The notes under the pieces are model-generated. The model worked only from the letters and a program-made list of their open reading frames with translations, searched no databases and had not been told where the DNA came from. The translations under genes were made by a program, and so were the position numbers. This document shows, piece after piece, positions 31,950 through 45,229 of a stretch of 64,000 bases of DNA; position 1 is the stretch's first letter, and each line of letters starts with the position of its first letter. Origin of the DNA: Cadophora sp. MPI-SDFR-AT-0126 (taxonomy: Eukaryota > Ascomycota > Leotiomycetes > Helotiales > Ploettnerulaceae); NCBI GenBank assembly GCA_020747065.1, contig JAGMVK010000028.1, positions 248,001 through 312,000 of the forward strand, written 5' to 3'.

Positions 31950-34900
31950 TTTAGTAATTTTAAATAACCCTAGCTTTTTATAGTCTAATTTATAATTTAG
32001 TTATTTTATTACGATATTCTTTTTAAATAAGTAGACTTTATCTTCTTCTTTTAGTATTAGTCTTATATTACGCTTTTTATTATAGTAGATTATAGATCTT
32101 TACATAATAAAGAGAATATTAATTAATAATTCTTTATAGAATTACTTTAGCTTATCTTCTTATAGTATAACTTTCTACGTAATCCCTTAATTAGCGATTA
32201 GTATATTATATACTATTAGATTATACTTATAGTTTATATAAAATAGCGATACTCTAATAGTCTTCTAATTTATACTATTATATATAAATTAAGCAAGTAG
32301 AAGTAATTATACTTAATTATTTTATTTATAGTTTATATAATAATAAAAATAAGTTTCTATTATTTAATTATTTTATTTTATTTATATATTTATCTAGAGG
32401 TAAAAAGTTATTAATATCTTTTATTTTATTCCTAGAAGTATAATTAGAGTTTTCTAGAATTTTAAAGTATAGAGCTTATTTCTATTTAAGATAACTTTAT
32501 CTAATATTCTATAATTTATAAAGATTATTTATAAAAATACTTATATTATAATAGGTATATCTTAGATTCCTAATACTAGTACTATATACGTATACTTAGT
32601 AAATTTATTTATTATAATATAAATTAAGTTATACTTAGTATTTATAGCTGGATCCTTAGAAAGTAGTAGTTCAATTACGAAATCTAAAGTAATTAATTTC
32701 TATAAGCGTAGCAGCGTATTAAGTAACTTTATAAGCTTATATAGAGTATAATAGAATACCTTATTTCGGATATATATTATATAATAATACTATATCTTTA
32801 ACTACTTTCCTTATACTTAAGAAGTAGTATTTCCTAAAGAATTTAAATAGTATTTTAGCGATTTCTTAGTACTTATAAGCTAGTAGCTTATACTATTATT
32901 TAATAAACTTATTTTAGTCTTATATTAGGATATAGATTTGTTCTTAGTAAAGAAGTATTTCTTAAAATATAAAAAAGAATCTTTTACTTAAGTATTTCTT
33001 TTACTTAGCTATAACTAAGTTATTAGTATAGTTTTTCTAGGTTTTCTTAAGTTAGCAGCTAATTATTATTAATTACTTATTATTTACGATTAGTGAATTA
33101 CTATCTTTCTATAGTATAATATATAATTTATAGGTTTTATTTATAAAATACTCTAGTTTCTTACTTAGAGTATCGACTTTAATATTTTTTATCCCTTTAA
33201 TATAAGAAATATATAATTTAATAGTAGAGAGTATTTTATACTATTAAACTTATTATTAATTAAGTTTCTTAATAGTAATGAAATAAATAAGATTCTTATA
33301 ATCTATTAGGATCTATACCTTATAAGCTATACTCTTAAAATAGACTTTCTATTTATATATTACATTTATAATCGCTAGTAATTCCTTATTACATATATTG
33401 TAGTTAAGCTCTACTAGTAATAATTTCCGCGAATAATATATAATAAGTTATTATCTTCTATTCTTACCTAATTAGTTAAGTATAGTACTAATAGTATAAT
33501 CTAAAGAATTTATTTTTATATATATTTTCTTATTAAGAGTAAAAGTAATTAGTACTAGTTCCTTAATAAAAGTAGCCTTAAGTTTACTAAAAGTAGTCTA
33601 GGCATTATTAGACTCGTAAAACTTCTTATTCTTATAAATTAGCTCTATAAGTAGTTTTATAATTTTTAAGTAGTCTTTAATAAATTACTTATAGAAATTA
33701 ATAAATCTAAAAAAAGATTATACTTCCTTAATATTTATAGACTTACTTTATTCTTTAATTATTCTAATCTTTTTAGGATCTATAGCTAATTTAGTAGTAG
33801 TAATTATATAATTAAGGAAGAGAATCTTACTTATATATTAGTTATACTTCTTTAGTTTTAAGAGTATATATATAGCTTTTAATTACTTAAGAATAGCTAT
33901 TATATCTTTCTTATACTACTTCTTATTTCTGGAATAAATAAGTATATTATTTAAGTAGTATATATAAATTATATTTAAATATAGTTATAAAACATTATTA
34001 ATTAATTACTGAAATATAGCTAGTATATTAGTTAAGTTAAAGGGTATAACTATATACTTATAGTATCTAAAATATATATAAAATACTATTTTTTCTTTTT
34101 TACACTTAGCTATCTTAATAAAGTTATATACGTCTCTTAGGTTAAGTTAAGTAAAGATCTTAGTCTTAGTAAGTCTGTTTTATAGTTCTTTAGCTAAGAG
34201 TAATATATAATAAATCTTTTTTATAGTATTATTTAGTTAATAATAATTAATATATATCTATTATCTTCTATTTTTTTTCTTAGTAAAGAGGATATTACTC
34301 TTTTAAAGAGATTTAGATTCTTTAATAAATCCCTTTACTAAGTTTTTATTAATATATTACTTAATTATTATTAAGTCTATTACTGAATATTCTTTTAATA
34401 ATTAAAATATTAATTTAATACTAAGTTTTAACTTAATCTAATAATTATAGTCCTAGTATTTAAGTAAGGTCTTAATACCTTATTCTTCTTTAAATAATAC
34501 TATAAACTTATAGTATACTAATAGTATACTTTTTATTAGTAGACCTATATTTTAGTATTAAAGCTCTTCCTTAGAAATAGCGCTAATCTCTTAAATACTC
34601 CTTACTTCTATTCTTAATAAGAAGTACTTATTTTAGTAATAACTAAATTCTAATTTACTTATTATTTAGTTAATAATATAATTATACTTTTTTATGTAAG
34701 GTAATTCTAGAATAATATTATATCTTCTAATTTAAGTAATATTAAATTAGATAATCTTAGAGTACCTAATAATACTTATATATAATAGTATAGTAATTAT
34801 ATTAATTAATCTATTACCTGCGACTTTACTATTAGCTCGTATTAGATAGTATTAATCGACTTTAACTATAGTTAATAGAAAATACTAGAGTATAATAGTA

Positions 34901-35270
34901 AGAGATATAAAGTTCTTTTATATTCTAGAGTCTATTATTACTTATAGCTTTACTTTTCTAATCCTTACTTCTATTATAAGATACTATTTTTTAGTAGTAG
35001 TAAGCTACTAGCTTAAGAAATACTTAATATAATATTCTTTAATTAGAATATTATACTAGATTTTAAAAGTCTAATGAATAACTATTACTTTAAATATATA
35101 TTTCTAGCTAAGTTCTTAGAATATAACTAAGTTTTAAGTTTTATAATAGACTTATAAGTTATTTTTAACTTTTACTTATATTCTTTAGTTAGTTTTCTTA
35201 GCTAGTATTTCCTAGACTTCCCTTAACTATAGTAGTTTACTAGTATTAAGGATTAGAGCTTAAGGAAGGA
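31950..35270 (-). pseudogene. Family A Gypsy pol, RIPed
   Basis: Minus strand, from about 35250 downward. Reverse transcriptase is clear around 34350-33700: LFTKKKNRR, then LNLRDVYNFIKIAK, VIPFNLTNILAIFQ, and YYLNNILIYSRNKK in place of YLDDILIYS. RNase H follows (YYSRKLLLVELNYNICNKE). The integrase C-terminus lies near 32100 (EDKVYLLRKNIVIK). Stops replace Gln and Trp codons. The 5' side is cut at 35272 by the family B insertion, and gag continues beyond it at 42040. Confidence 0.8.
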
Positions 35271-35272
35271 AC

Positions 35273-35764
35273 TGTAACGTACGATCAAGCTAGTATTGCT
35301 TAAAGGTGCGAAGGTTGACTGAATTAGTAGATAGGAATACTATCACTAATTAAGAAGAGTAACCGTTGCAAATTACTAAGTATAATATAAAAATACTTAT
35401 ATTAAATTAAGTATAAGACTTTTATTTACAATAGGAAATACTATCTACTTATATAAAACCCTTATTATATTAAAATCTCTTAGATTCCTTAAAATTCTAA
35501 ATTCTAGGATTTTTAAATTCCTTTTATAAGTAAGAGATTCAGAAATCTAGGAATCTATTATATAACCCTAATTGCAGAAACCTGTAACTAAATCGCTATA
35601 TCTTAAAATACTATTATAAATTATAATTAAGTGGCCTATATCTTCTAAAGGCCTCTGAGCTTTAGGGAACCGCGCTCCTAAGAGTTACCTAGTTCCCAGA
35701 AGTGCGCCTACTTACAGAATTTCTTTTTCCAAAGTTCTGTAACCTTTTAGAAGTATTTATAATA
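35273..35764 (-). repeat. 3' LTR of family B
   Basis: 492 bp; the plus strand starts TGTAACGTACGATCAAGC. It aligns end to end with 41543-42034. The 35273 copy keeps more G and C at its start (TGTAACG versus TATAACG); the other keeps more at its end (GTTCGTAACA versus ATTTATAATA). Confidence 0.85.
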
Positions 35765-35999
35765 CTATCCCCCTTCTAGCTTAGCGTAATTCCCACACTT
35801 AAGTATAATTTAAAAAACATTAATAATTACTAACGATTATCTTTTTTAAATATCATAATTAGTGTAATAAAGAAATTAAACATTACTTAGATAAAGAAAA
35901 AATAATACTTATAGCTTGTATTATGTATCAAAGCCACTACTCGTTGCGTAAAATCATGCTTCTTCTATTGTAGCTTCTTATATACTTACTTCCTAAAGT

Positions 36000-38900
36000 T
36001 ATTAGTATTAAAAAGATGTTTTAAGTGTATTTACTTAAAATATAGTAACTGTAATTCCTTAAAATACGTGACTAAATTCTTTTTCCCTGATTAGCTCGTG
36101 TACTATTTTAAGCTAGGAAAGACTGTATCCGTCCCTTGTTTTCCTACGCCTCCTTCTAAGCCCGTTATAGCCAACTCTAGTTCCTAGTTTTTAGTCTTTA
36201 AGTTGGATATTTTTCTAGTATCTTTTTAACTTAATTCTTTAGTAAACGATTTACTAATTAACTTAAGTCCTTCCGATCCTTTATAATTATTTTTAGGTTT
36301 AGGTAATATTAATTCCTAGGGCTTACTTAGGTTTTTAATTAAAATTATTAAAGTAGATTTAAGTAATTTAAGTTTTATATAAGCTTTTAAGTATTTTTTT
36401 CGTGCTTATACCTCTTCTATTTTACTAAGTATTTCTACTAATTCTTAGTTGTAGTCCGGGTATTAAGTAGCTTCTTTACCTTATATATGTTAAAGTTATT
36501 TTCTAATTGAAGTTCCTTATCCGTTACTAGGGGTATTAGTCCTTTAGCGGGTTCTAGTAAAGATATATAAAAGATTAGGTATACCTTAGAACTTTTAGGT
36601 AATTTTAGTTAATAATTAATAAGTCCTTTCTATTTCAGGACCTTAAATAGCCCAAGTTTCTTAAAGTCTAGTTTTATACTTAATTATTTTATTTTAATAT
36701 ATTTATAAAGTAGGTATACTTTATTCCCTTTTTTAAGTAGAGGTCCTATACTTTGCTTTTAATTATTATATTTTGTAATCCTTAAGTTCAAGAACTTAAT
36801 ATCTTTTGTAAACTATTATTACAGTTCTTTTAATTTATTTACTAGTATCCTTAATTATTCAGTGTTAATGCCGTCTTTCTTAAGTTACTTATAGGCTTTA
36901 GATTCGTAGCTATAATTAGTAAAGAAAAGTAATACTAAGGTAGTCTTATTCCTTGCGCTATTAAGGGCAAACTAGGCAAGTAAAAGAAATTTTACCTAAT
37001 TGCTTTATTCCCTATTAACGTAATTACGTAAGTACTATTCCAGTATTTAATTAAATTTTTCCATTTAATTATCTATTTACAAGTAAAAGGCGATTAATAT
37101 CTTGTAATTTAATCTTATCTAATTCATTAGTAATATTTAAAATTTGGATATAAATAGCTTATCCCTATTAAATATGATTTCTTTTAGTAATCCGTATTAG
37201 CTTACCATCATTTTAAGAAATGCGTATACTAATTCCTACGCATTACTTCCTTCTTTATATAAAACAAAGTACCTATATTTAGTGAGTCAATCTATTATAA
37301 CCTATATTACATTAAACACGATTTTTGTTATTAATTCCTTAAATAATAGCAACTTGATAATAAAGTTAAATACTACTGATTCCTATATTCTTTCCGGTAT
37401 CGGAAGCAACTGAAGCAGCCTATAAGATACGTGCTTATTTGGCTTACTTCTATTACACAAATCATATTCTCTAATAACTATCTTAATGTATTTTCTCATT
37501 CTCAAAAAATAATAGTTCTTAGCCATTCTTTCAAAGATTCTTGTAATCCCCTAGTATCCGTAGATTAGTAATGAATATTATTTTATTATGAATTACTGTC
37601 TTAGTTTGGCTAGGATATATATAAGGCTTTTAAACTGCAAGATACCATTGTTATTTATAAAAAAGTCCTTTACTTATAATATTAGCACTTATAAGACGCA
37701 TTTATTACCTAAGTATGCCTTCCTAATTTATTACGCGAGTATCTCGTCTTCTATTACTATAAGGATTATAAAAAGCTTATGATTATATTCCAACCTATTA
37801 GCTCCTACCTTAAGTATTACTCTAAATCTCTTTATTAGTTTACTTAAGTAGTTTTATTATTTACTAAGAGCATTAACTCTTATGTTTTCCAATCCTTTTT
37901 AATATATAATACTAAGCTTTAAAGTAAATAGCTCTTTTAACTACTTAACTTACTATTAGTTCAGTATCTTAATAATAGTAAAGGATATAAGATTCTTGTA
38001 ATCTATTTATACTTGAATAATGTATTTTATTCCTTCTAGATAATAGCGCTATTATTTACACGTAATTATTATAACTAATAATTCCTTATCGTGTATATTA
38101 TAGTTAAGTTCGGCGAGTAAGAATATCCGTAAGTAGTACATGATAGGTCGTAATTATTTATCATGCTTTTAGCTTAGATAAGCCCTAAGGGCAAAGTCCG
38201 AGGTATTAGTTTCTATAATAATTTCGAGCTCTAGATTATAAGTAGCTAAGATCGAGGCTTCTATAAAGTACTCCTTTAGAAGTAAGAAAGCCCGTTCAGC
38301 TTTCTTTATTTATTTAAACTCTTAATCCTTTTTTATTAAGTTTGTAAGTAACTTAATAATTAAAGAGTAATTATATATAAATTTCCTATAAAAGTTCGTG
38401 AATCTTAAAAAGAACTATACTTATGTAACTGTTATTAGGATAAGCTATAATAATATAGCTTTAACTTTAGCTAAGTTTATATAGATTTCGTATTTTTTAA
38501 TAATAAATCTTAGAAAGTAAATTTCTTTTTAATGAAATTCGCACTTCTTTAGTTTAAGAAGGAATTTAGCGGTTTTGAGCTTAACTAATACTTTCTTTAT
38601 ATACTAAATATACTCGATTTTATTCTTGAAGTAAATAAGAATATTATTCAAGTAAGTAATTACGAAGATATTAAGGTATTTATATAACTAATCATTGATT
38701 ATCTATTAGCAAAATACGGGTGCGTTTATAAGCCCAAATGGCATAACCTAGTATTTATATAGACTATAGCGTATTCTAAATACTGTTTTCTATTCCTCGC
38801 CTTTCTTCATCCGTATAAAATTATATATACCCCTTATATCCAAGGTAATAAATATCGTAATTCCTTGCAGTCGATCATGTAGCTTATTAATTAAGGGCAG

Positions 38901-41500
38901 TGAGTACCTATCCTTAATAGTAATACTATTAAGTATACGATAATTAATACATAGGTAAAGCTTCTTATCCTTTTTAAAAACAAATAGTATTAAATTAGTA
39001 ATTAATGAAATAAATAATTATATAAAATCCTTTACTAAGTTCTTATTAATATATTTCTTTAGGTACTATAGCTCTATTATAGATTACTAGTATATTAGTC
39101 TAAAGTCAGGCGTTTTTCCTAGTTCCAGGAGTATCTTATAATCCTATGATTAGTACTTTAAAAGGGCCTTATTCTTAAGTTCTTCGAGGAATAGCGACTT
39201 ATATTCCTTATACGCTACTAGTATTTGCTTTAGCGCAAAGGCCTAGGCGGGGTCCTTAATAATCAAGAAAGTAGTACATAGCTTTTCTTGCTTTAGAATA
39301 TTAATTCCCTAATTAAGTATCTTATAATTACTTCTGCATTAATAATAATCTAAAGTAATTTATTTCTTTTATTAATCTATAATAGGATTATAGAGTAATA
39401 GCTATAGTATACTAAGTACTAGCTTGTGAATTCTTAAATTAATAATGTTAAATTCAATGTCTTTAGTATATTCTTGCAATGTTTTCATAATCAATTAATT
39501 AATTTAAAGAATCACTTATTTATTTAATAATCTAATAGTGTCCTTATCTAGTGCAAATAGATAATATAAGCGTTTCTTTTTAACTAATTGGAACCCGTAA
39601 TCCAAAGCTATTTATTAATCTATGAAATTGCTTATTACTCTAAAGTCTACTATAGTTCTAAGTATTTGTTTATTAATATAGATAATCAAAAAGAATTATT
39701 ATTCTCTTCCTATTATATACAATTCCTTATTATATAAGATCCTAAACTTTTTATAAACACTCATCGGTAGCCTATTATTAGTAAGGTCTCCTAGTTTTTT
39801 GAAAATTCAAGTACCATTAGTAATTCCCTAGTAAAAAGAAGTGACTTATTATTAAAGAATATAGGTGTCTTACAACGTGGCCAATAATTTCCATTAATCT
39901 TATTAAAGTAGTGAATTATGTATACATGGTTTTAATAAAATAACTATATAAGTTCTGCGTAATAAAGGTAATCAATTTCCGTAATATCTTTAGCTCCTTA
40001 AAGCTTGTATATCTTTTCTTTATATCCGTTTTATTTTTTTCTACAGATCTTAAGTTTTACTCTAAGCTCGAGCATATATTCTATATTTTACGTAAATATC
40101 TTTTAGTATTATTAGCTTTAGTAAATCGCGGCGTTATCCTTACCGCGTCCTGCTTTATATCCGCTGATTATAGTGTAGATTTGCATTATATGTTTCGTAT
40201 ATACATTTTTCTTAGTCTTTTAATATTATATAACCTTACTTACCTTTTGCGTAATAGAATATCAGTCTATAGTTTTCTTATAATCGCGGTTATAAAGGGC
40301 TCGTGCTTCCTGAGCTGCAGCTCAGATTAACTTTCTTTTACTAGCTATATTGCAGATAAGGTATTCTTTTAGTAATATTTCTAAGGTATTAGATAGGGAA
40401 ATATCGCCTAAAGACTCGTTCCTACTATTATTCTTATTCTTTTTCTTATTAAGGTTAAGGTTTTATATTGCCTTAATTAGTACTTTTACTATATCTTCTT
40501 ATACTTAGGTAGTATTAAGTATTATTGGTTTATTATAACTTTCTTTGCCTTGTATAGTGGCGTTTAGTTATTTCTTTAGTAAGTGTTCTTAGGGTTACTT
40601 CCCCCTACCTTTGTAGTTCCGTGCTATATAGCCGGGTTTTTTATAATTAAAATAGATTTGATCTTATAGGTATTTGTTTTACTACTATAATAATAATTCC
40701 TTTTTATAAGTAGTGTTAAGTTCTATGGGATTCTTGTAGTTCTATTTACGTAAGTTGTGATTTTCTTTGAACTTACCTTTTCCTATTTTTTAGTAATTTA
40801 AGTTATACTTCCCTTTCTTTTTTATACTGCGCTTATATTAATTATTATTTATTTTACACGCGGCTTCTATAAGTTATTTTAGGTTATTAATAGTGTTACT
40901 ATATTAAAGGAGTTCGTTTTTAATAAAGTTCTTAAGCCTTTTTTAATAGGCGTAACTAAGTACTTCATTACCCTATTCTATACGAGTGAAATAGTATTAA
41001 AAGTCTCGAGTATATGCAGTAACTAATCCCTTTTACCTAAGGAATTCAATAGCCCTTTCTACCTCTCTTTTCTTATCTATAACCCTAAAATTTACCTTAA
41101 TTTCCGTAGTAAAGTCTTTCTAAGTACTAAAAATCTTAATAATAGTATTCTCGGCTTTTCACTTATTTATAATACTATTTTTATTACTTTAAGAAAGGTA
41201 ATCTTCTAAAAACCCTTTAATCTAATTCATAGCTTTTCCTTTAAGTAAAGTTATAGCCTATAGGACCTACTTAATTTCGGATTGGAATCGTTTCCTATTA
41301 AATTTAATATATAGCTAAAATTATAGAAGAAACCTATAAAAACGGTTTTTTTCGTTATTAAAAGACTCAATGCTCTTATTCTTAAGATTCTTATCGATTT
41401 CTTCTATAAGAGCTTGTAATTTAGCTGAAGTAGCGATTAATAGTGCAAGTATCGTTATAGCAGTGCCCCAAGTACTCCCAAAGATAAAAAACATTTCTTA
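36000..41500 (-). pseudogene. Family B Gypsy gag-pol, RIPed
   Basis: Minus strand. Gag lies at about 41500-40600 and ends in the zinc-knuckle relic. Reverse transcriptase lies near 39000-38600: KKDKKLYLCINYRILNSITI, then DRYSLPLINKLHDRLQG and FITLDIRGIYNFIRMKKGEE, all close to Ty3/Gypsy consensus motifs. Integrase sequence should lie between about 37800 and 36200 but is harder to read. Stops at Gln/Trp codons inactivate it. Unlike family A, no antisense ORF was found between pol and the 3' LTR. Confidence 0.75.
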
Positions 41501-41542
41501 ATTTAACGTGTGCGCTAGTACCTATTTATATAGTACTTAAAG

Positions 41543-42034
41543 TATAACGTACGATTAAACTAGTATTACTCAAAGGTACAAAGATTAATTGAATTAGTAA
41601 GTAAGAATACTATTACTAATTAAAAAAAGTAATTATTATAAATTACTAAGTATAGTATAAAGATACTTATATTAAGTTAAGTATAAGGCTTTTATTTATA
41701 ATAGGAAATACTATTTACTTATATAAAATCCTTACTATATTAAGATTTCTTAGATCTCTTAAAATTCTAGATTCTAAAATCCTTAGATTCCTTTTATAAA
41801 TAAGGAATCTAAGAATTTAAAAATCTATTATATAATCCTAATCGTAAAAACCTATAACTAAATCGCTGTATCCTAAAATACTATTATAAACTATAACTAA
41901 ATAGCCTATGTCTTTTAAAGGCCTTTAAGCTTTAGAGGGCCGCGCTCTTAAGAGCCGCCTAGTTCTCAGAAGTGCGCCTACTCATAGGATCTCTCCTCCC
42001 AGGGTCCCGCGACTTCTTGAGAGTGTTCGTAACA
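41543..42034 (-). repeat. 5' LTR of family B
   Basis: 492 bp, partner of the LTR at 35273-35764 and exactly the same length. The outer end on the minus strand starts TGTTACGAACACTCTC. Confidence 0.85.
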
Positions 42035-42039
42035 AGAAC

Positions 42040-43450
42040 TATATATATACTTTATTTCTATTAATCTTTCTCTAGCTAATCCTTTAATAATCTTAGTAAA
42101 CTATTTTATAAATATTTGCTTACTAAGGTTTCTTTAAGTTAATTATACTAGACTCCTTAATAATCTTTATAATACTAATATAAGTCTAGTAGTAAGTATT
42201 ATAAGTTAAGTTATAGAGACTTTCCTTTCTTTAGAAAACTTTTTATTATTTCCTAACCTTAGAGCCTTATTAAGATAATTATAGTAGTCTTAGCTTAGGT
42301 ATTTATATAAGAAATTAAACTCTTTCTTTATTATCTAATTCCGAGTCTATCTTACTATCTTCCTTATAATCTATTATTACGAGTTCTTCTAAGACTTATA
42401 TAAGTCCAAAAGACTCTATTATATACTCTTAAATATAATTATCTTTAAACAAGCTCTATTCGCTATTATCCTTAGCTTTCTTAAGCTGAGTATAAATATA
42501 ATATTCTTTAAGCTTATTTATAGTTATATATTAATATATAGAAATAAGCTACTTAATTAAATTATTATAATTACCACGTCTTATAACACTAGCGTACTTC
42601 TTACTTTATTATTATTTCTTTTACTAATAAGAGCTAGCTATATATTCCAGTAAATTATATTTAAAATATAGCTTCTTTTCTTATTACTTATTTATAACTT
42701 TCTTAGAAAGCTTACTATTACGTAGCTTTCCTTTATTACTTTTATAGAAAGTTATATTTAGCTCTATTTCATAAGAGTAGAAGAGTTTCTTATTATTATA
42801 CTCTTAGTATATATATTCTTTTATATAGTACTAGCTCTTCCTTTCTAAGATACACTTATAATTATAGTTATTAATCTTAATAGCTATCTTAATAAGCTCT
42901 TATAAGTTATTCAAGGTATTAGACTTTATAACCTTATTTAGTTTAAGGTTTACCTTATCTTTTAGTCTCTTATAGTACTAGACTTTAAGTGCCTTATTAT
43001 TCTAGCTAGTTTAATTAGCGAATTACTAGAAAGTAGCTATATAAGAAGTAGTAAATTCTATTTACTTAAGGTTCTAGATATTATATTTAGCTATATATTC
43101 TTAGTTAATATTACTGAAAACCTTATTAATATAGTTTTTAAACCCCTTAAAGATAAGAAAAATCTTTTAAGACTCTTTAGTTATATAATTAGAAACCCTC
43201 TCTTTTATAGTCTAATTCCTAATATAATTACTTAAAAAGATTTTGATCTAGCTAAATACCTACTTATAAAGAAATAATATAGCTTATAGACCCTAGTTTA
43301 TTTCTATAGTAAATTAATAATTATAAAACTTAATATAGAGCTTAACTTAGGTAAAGTAAGCCCTTAGCTTAGTATAGTTTTTTTAATAGAAGTTAAGTTA
43401 AGCTATTTTTAGGATAAGTTTTAAATTAATAGTAATAAGTTTAGTTGCTT
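42040..43450 (-). pseudogene. Family A gag, separated from its pol by the nested element
   Basis: The minus-strand frame resumes directly after the family B TSD. A retrotransposon gag-like core is readable around 43230-42890 (SNYITKESQKIFLIFKGF, LKQIEFTTSYIATFQQFA with one stop). An Asn/Lys-rich tail follows. Coordinates are approximate because of stops. Confidence 0.6.
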
Positions 43451-43543
43451 TAGCTTTAGCTACTATATTTAACAAAAAGAATCCTTTAGTAGAGAATATA
43501 TTATTTATATAAGTTAGTACTTTTAATAAGAAGGTGCTTAAAG

Positions 43544-43993
43544 TATAATAATTCGGTATTTATTTATTATAAATATAAAGGTTAAGGTAAATTTCTAATA
43601 ATTAAGAAGTAAGTATATTATATAAATAATTAAAGATAGTTACTAGTACTAGATAAGAGTATTATTTAAAACTAAGTATAAAGCTCTTATCTAATAATAG
43701 ATATACTAATCTTTTATAAAACTTTCATTTTTCTTAGATTTTCTAAGATTTTTAAATTTTAAGGATCTAATAAGATTTTTAAATCTATTATATAATTTAA
43801 ATATAAAAACTTGCAGCTAATTTATTATATTATATAATACTATTATAATAAAATACTAAGTATTATATATTTCCTAAACTTTTATTAATTCTTATAAGCT
43901 CTACTCTTAGAAGTGAATTAATTCTTAGAAGTACGCCTACTCTAAGGATATTCTCTCCTAGAGCCTAGCGAGCTCCTAGGAGCGTTTATAACA
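43544..43993 (-). repeat. 5' LTR of family A copy 1
   Basis: 450 bp, the same length as the LTR at 30551-31000. It starts TATAATAATTCGGTATTTA (RIPed TG) and ends GAGCGTTTATAACA on the plus strand. Confidence 0.8.
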
Positions 43994-44563
43994 TATAGAT
44001 ACTTTTTAGTAAGCTATTCGTAAATTTCAGAGACACTTATTCGTAAGATAGGTACGTTTAATAAGCACGTGACGACTAAATAGATACCATATTCTCTTTC
44101 TAGTAGTATTATTCTAGTGGATCGCCTAGCTATAATCGGTCTAGGTAGATAAGATATAACTTTTAGCGTAGTAGAATCTATACTTAAATTAATATATGAA
44201 GCTACAAGTAACGGACTAATATTATTAAAAGAGTAGAATAAGATTGTTCTTATAAATAATAAGTTTTAAAAATCCAGTTAATAGTAATCGCTTGTTATCG
44301 TAAGATTTAAAAGTTTTAGTACTAATAGTATTATAGAATAGACATTAGGAACTAGAGCATTATCTCGGACTTTAGCTATTAAACGATAACAAGGCCAGAT
44401 CCGGCTTTCTCTTAATCTCTATTAATTCTTAAGATTATTTAAAATAAGATAAGAGAATTACTAGATCGTGATTATCTCTATTAGATAATTAGAGGTCCCG
44501 ATACAACTCTCTACCGATCCCTAAAGCTATAATTAGAATAAGATATAGAAGCTATATTAGGTA
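43994..44563. repeat. RIPed, unclassified sequence
   Basis: About 570 bases between the family A LTR and the Tc1-like element. AT-rich with transitions typical of RIP; no domain is readable. Confidence 0.35.
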
Positions 44564-45229
44564 TGAAAGAGGGTTTTCAGTAAGTCTCGCTACCCCTTCT
44601 GTTTCTACTATATTCTATAGCTATTTATAATAATAATCTATTATCTAGAAGGTGCCTCTTTTCTTAATCTAACCTTTACTATTCTTTCTAGTATTATATT
44701 AATAAATCTATTTATTATTTTAATAGATATCTTATTCTTTTAGATATTAAGTATTACTAATATTAAGTTCTTAAGAACTTAACTACTATAAGGATTTCTA
44801 TTTCTTAACCTTTACTTTAAAATCCTCTAGATATTCTTAATTAGATTTAAGTCTAGCAAATAAAGAGACTAGTTGATTAAGTATATATAATACTTCTAAT
44901 GGTATAGTATTATAAAGTCTATAATTTCGCCGAGTATCTGTCTTTCTATTAACGTTACTATTATCTTTTATATAAAAGAAATCACCTAGTTAATTAAATA
45001 TCTCTCTTAATAGGCTTCTTAGGATTTAATTAGTATACTTCTTATATATGAACCCTTTACCTTCTCTCTTATATAAGCAGAAGTGTATATCTAATTTGAA
45101 TCTATAGTTAATTACTACTTACGATATAAGAGACTTATAGCTTAAGTAGAATATGAATTAGATATAATTAAGTCTTCTTCTTTCTCCTTATTTTTATAAG
45201 ACTTTCTATCTATAAAGAAGATTTATATA

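Larger units (their letters stand above)
35273..42034 (-). mobile_element. Ty3/Gypsy retrotransposon family B, nested full-length copy
   Basis: 6762-bp element with two 492-bp LTRs (35273-35764 and 41543-42034). A 5-bp TSD flanks it: GGAAC at 35268-35272 and AGAAC at 42035-42039, identical but for one G-to-A change of RIP type. Coding strand is minus. From the 5' side it carries gag with a mutated zinc knuckle at about 40618-40670 (YFNYKKPGYIARNY; C-x2-C-x4-H-x4-C spacing), then pol. It lies inside family A copy 1. Confidence 0.88.
30551..43993 (-). mobile_element. Ty3/Gypsy retrotransposon family A, copy 1, split by family B
   Basis: Minus-strand LTR retrotransposon. Its two 450-bp LTRs are at 30551-31000 and 43544-43993. 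Removing the nested element at 35273-42034 and one TSD leaves about 6.68 kb. In minus orientation: gag (about 43400-42040), then protease, reverse transcriptase, RNase H and integrase (35270 down to about 31950), and an antisense ORF between pol and the 3' LTR. The flanking 5-mers (GTAGC left, TATAG right) do not match, so the original TSD is lost or the ends were rearranged. Confidence 0.8.

Noticed and set aside
37588..37782. 64-codon plus-strand ORF inside family B
   Set aside because: Antisense to the pol relic, AT-driven composition, no conserved counterpart.
30546..43998. TSD for Gypsy family A copy 1
   Set aside because: Flanking 5-mers GTAGC and TATAG do not match even allowing RIP-type transitions, so no TSD is claimed.
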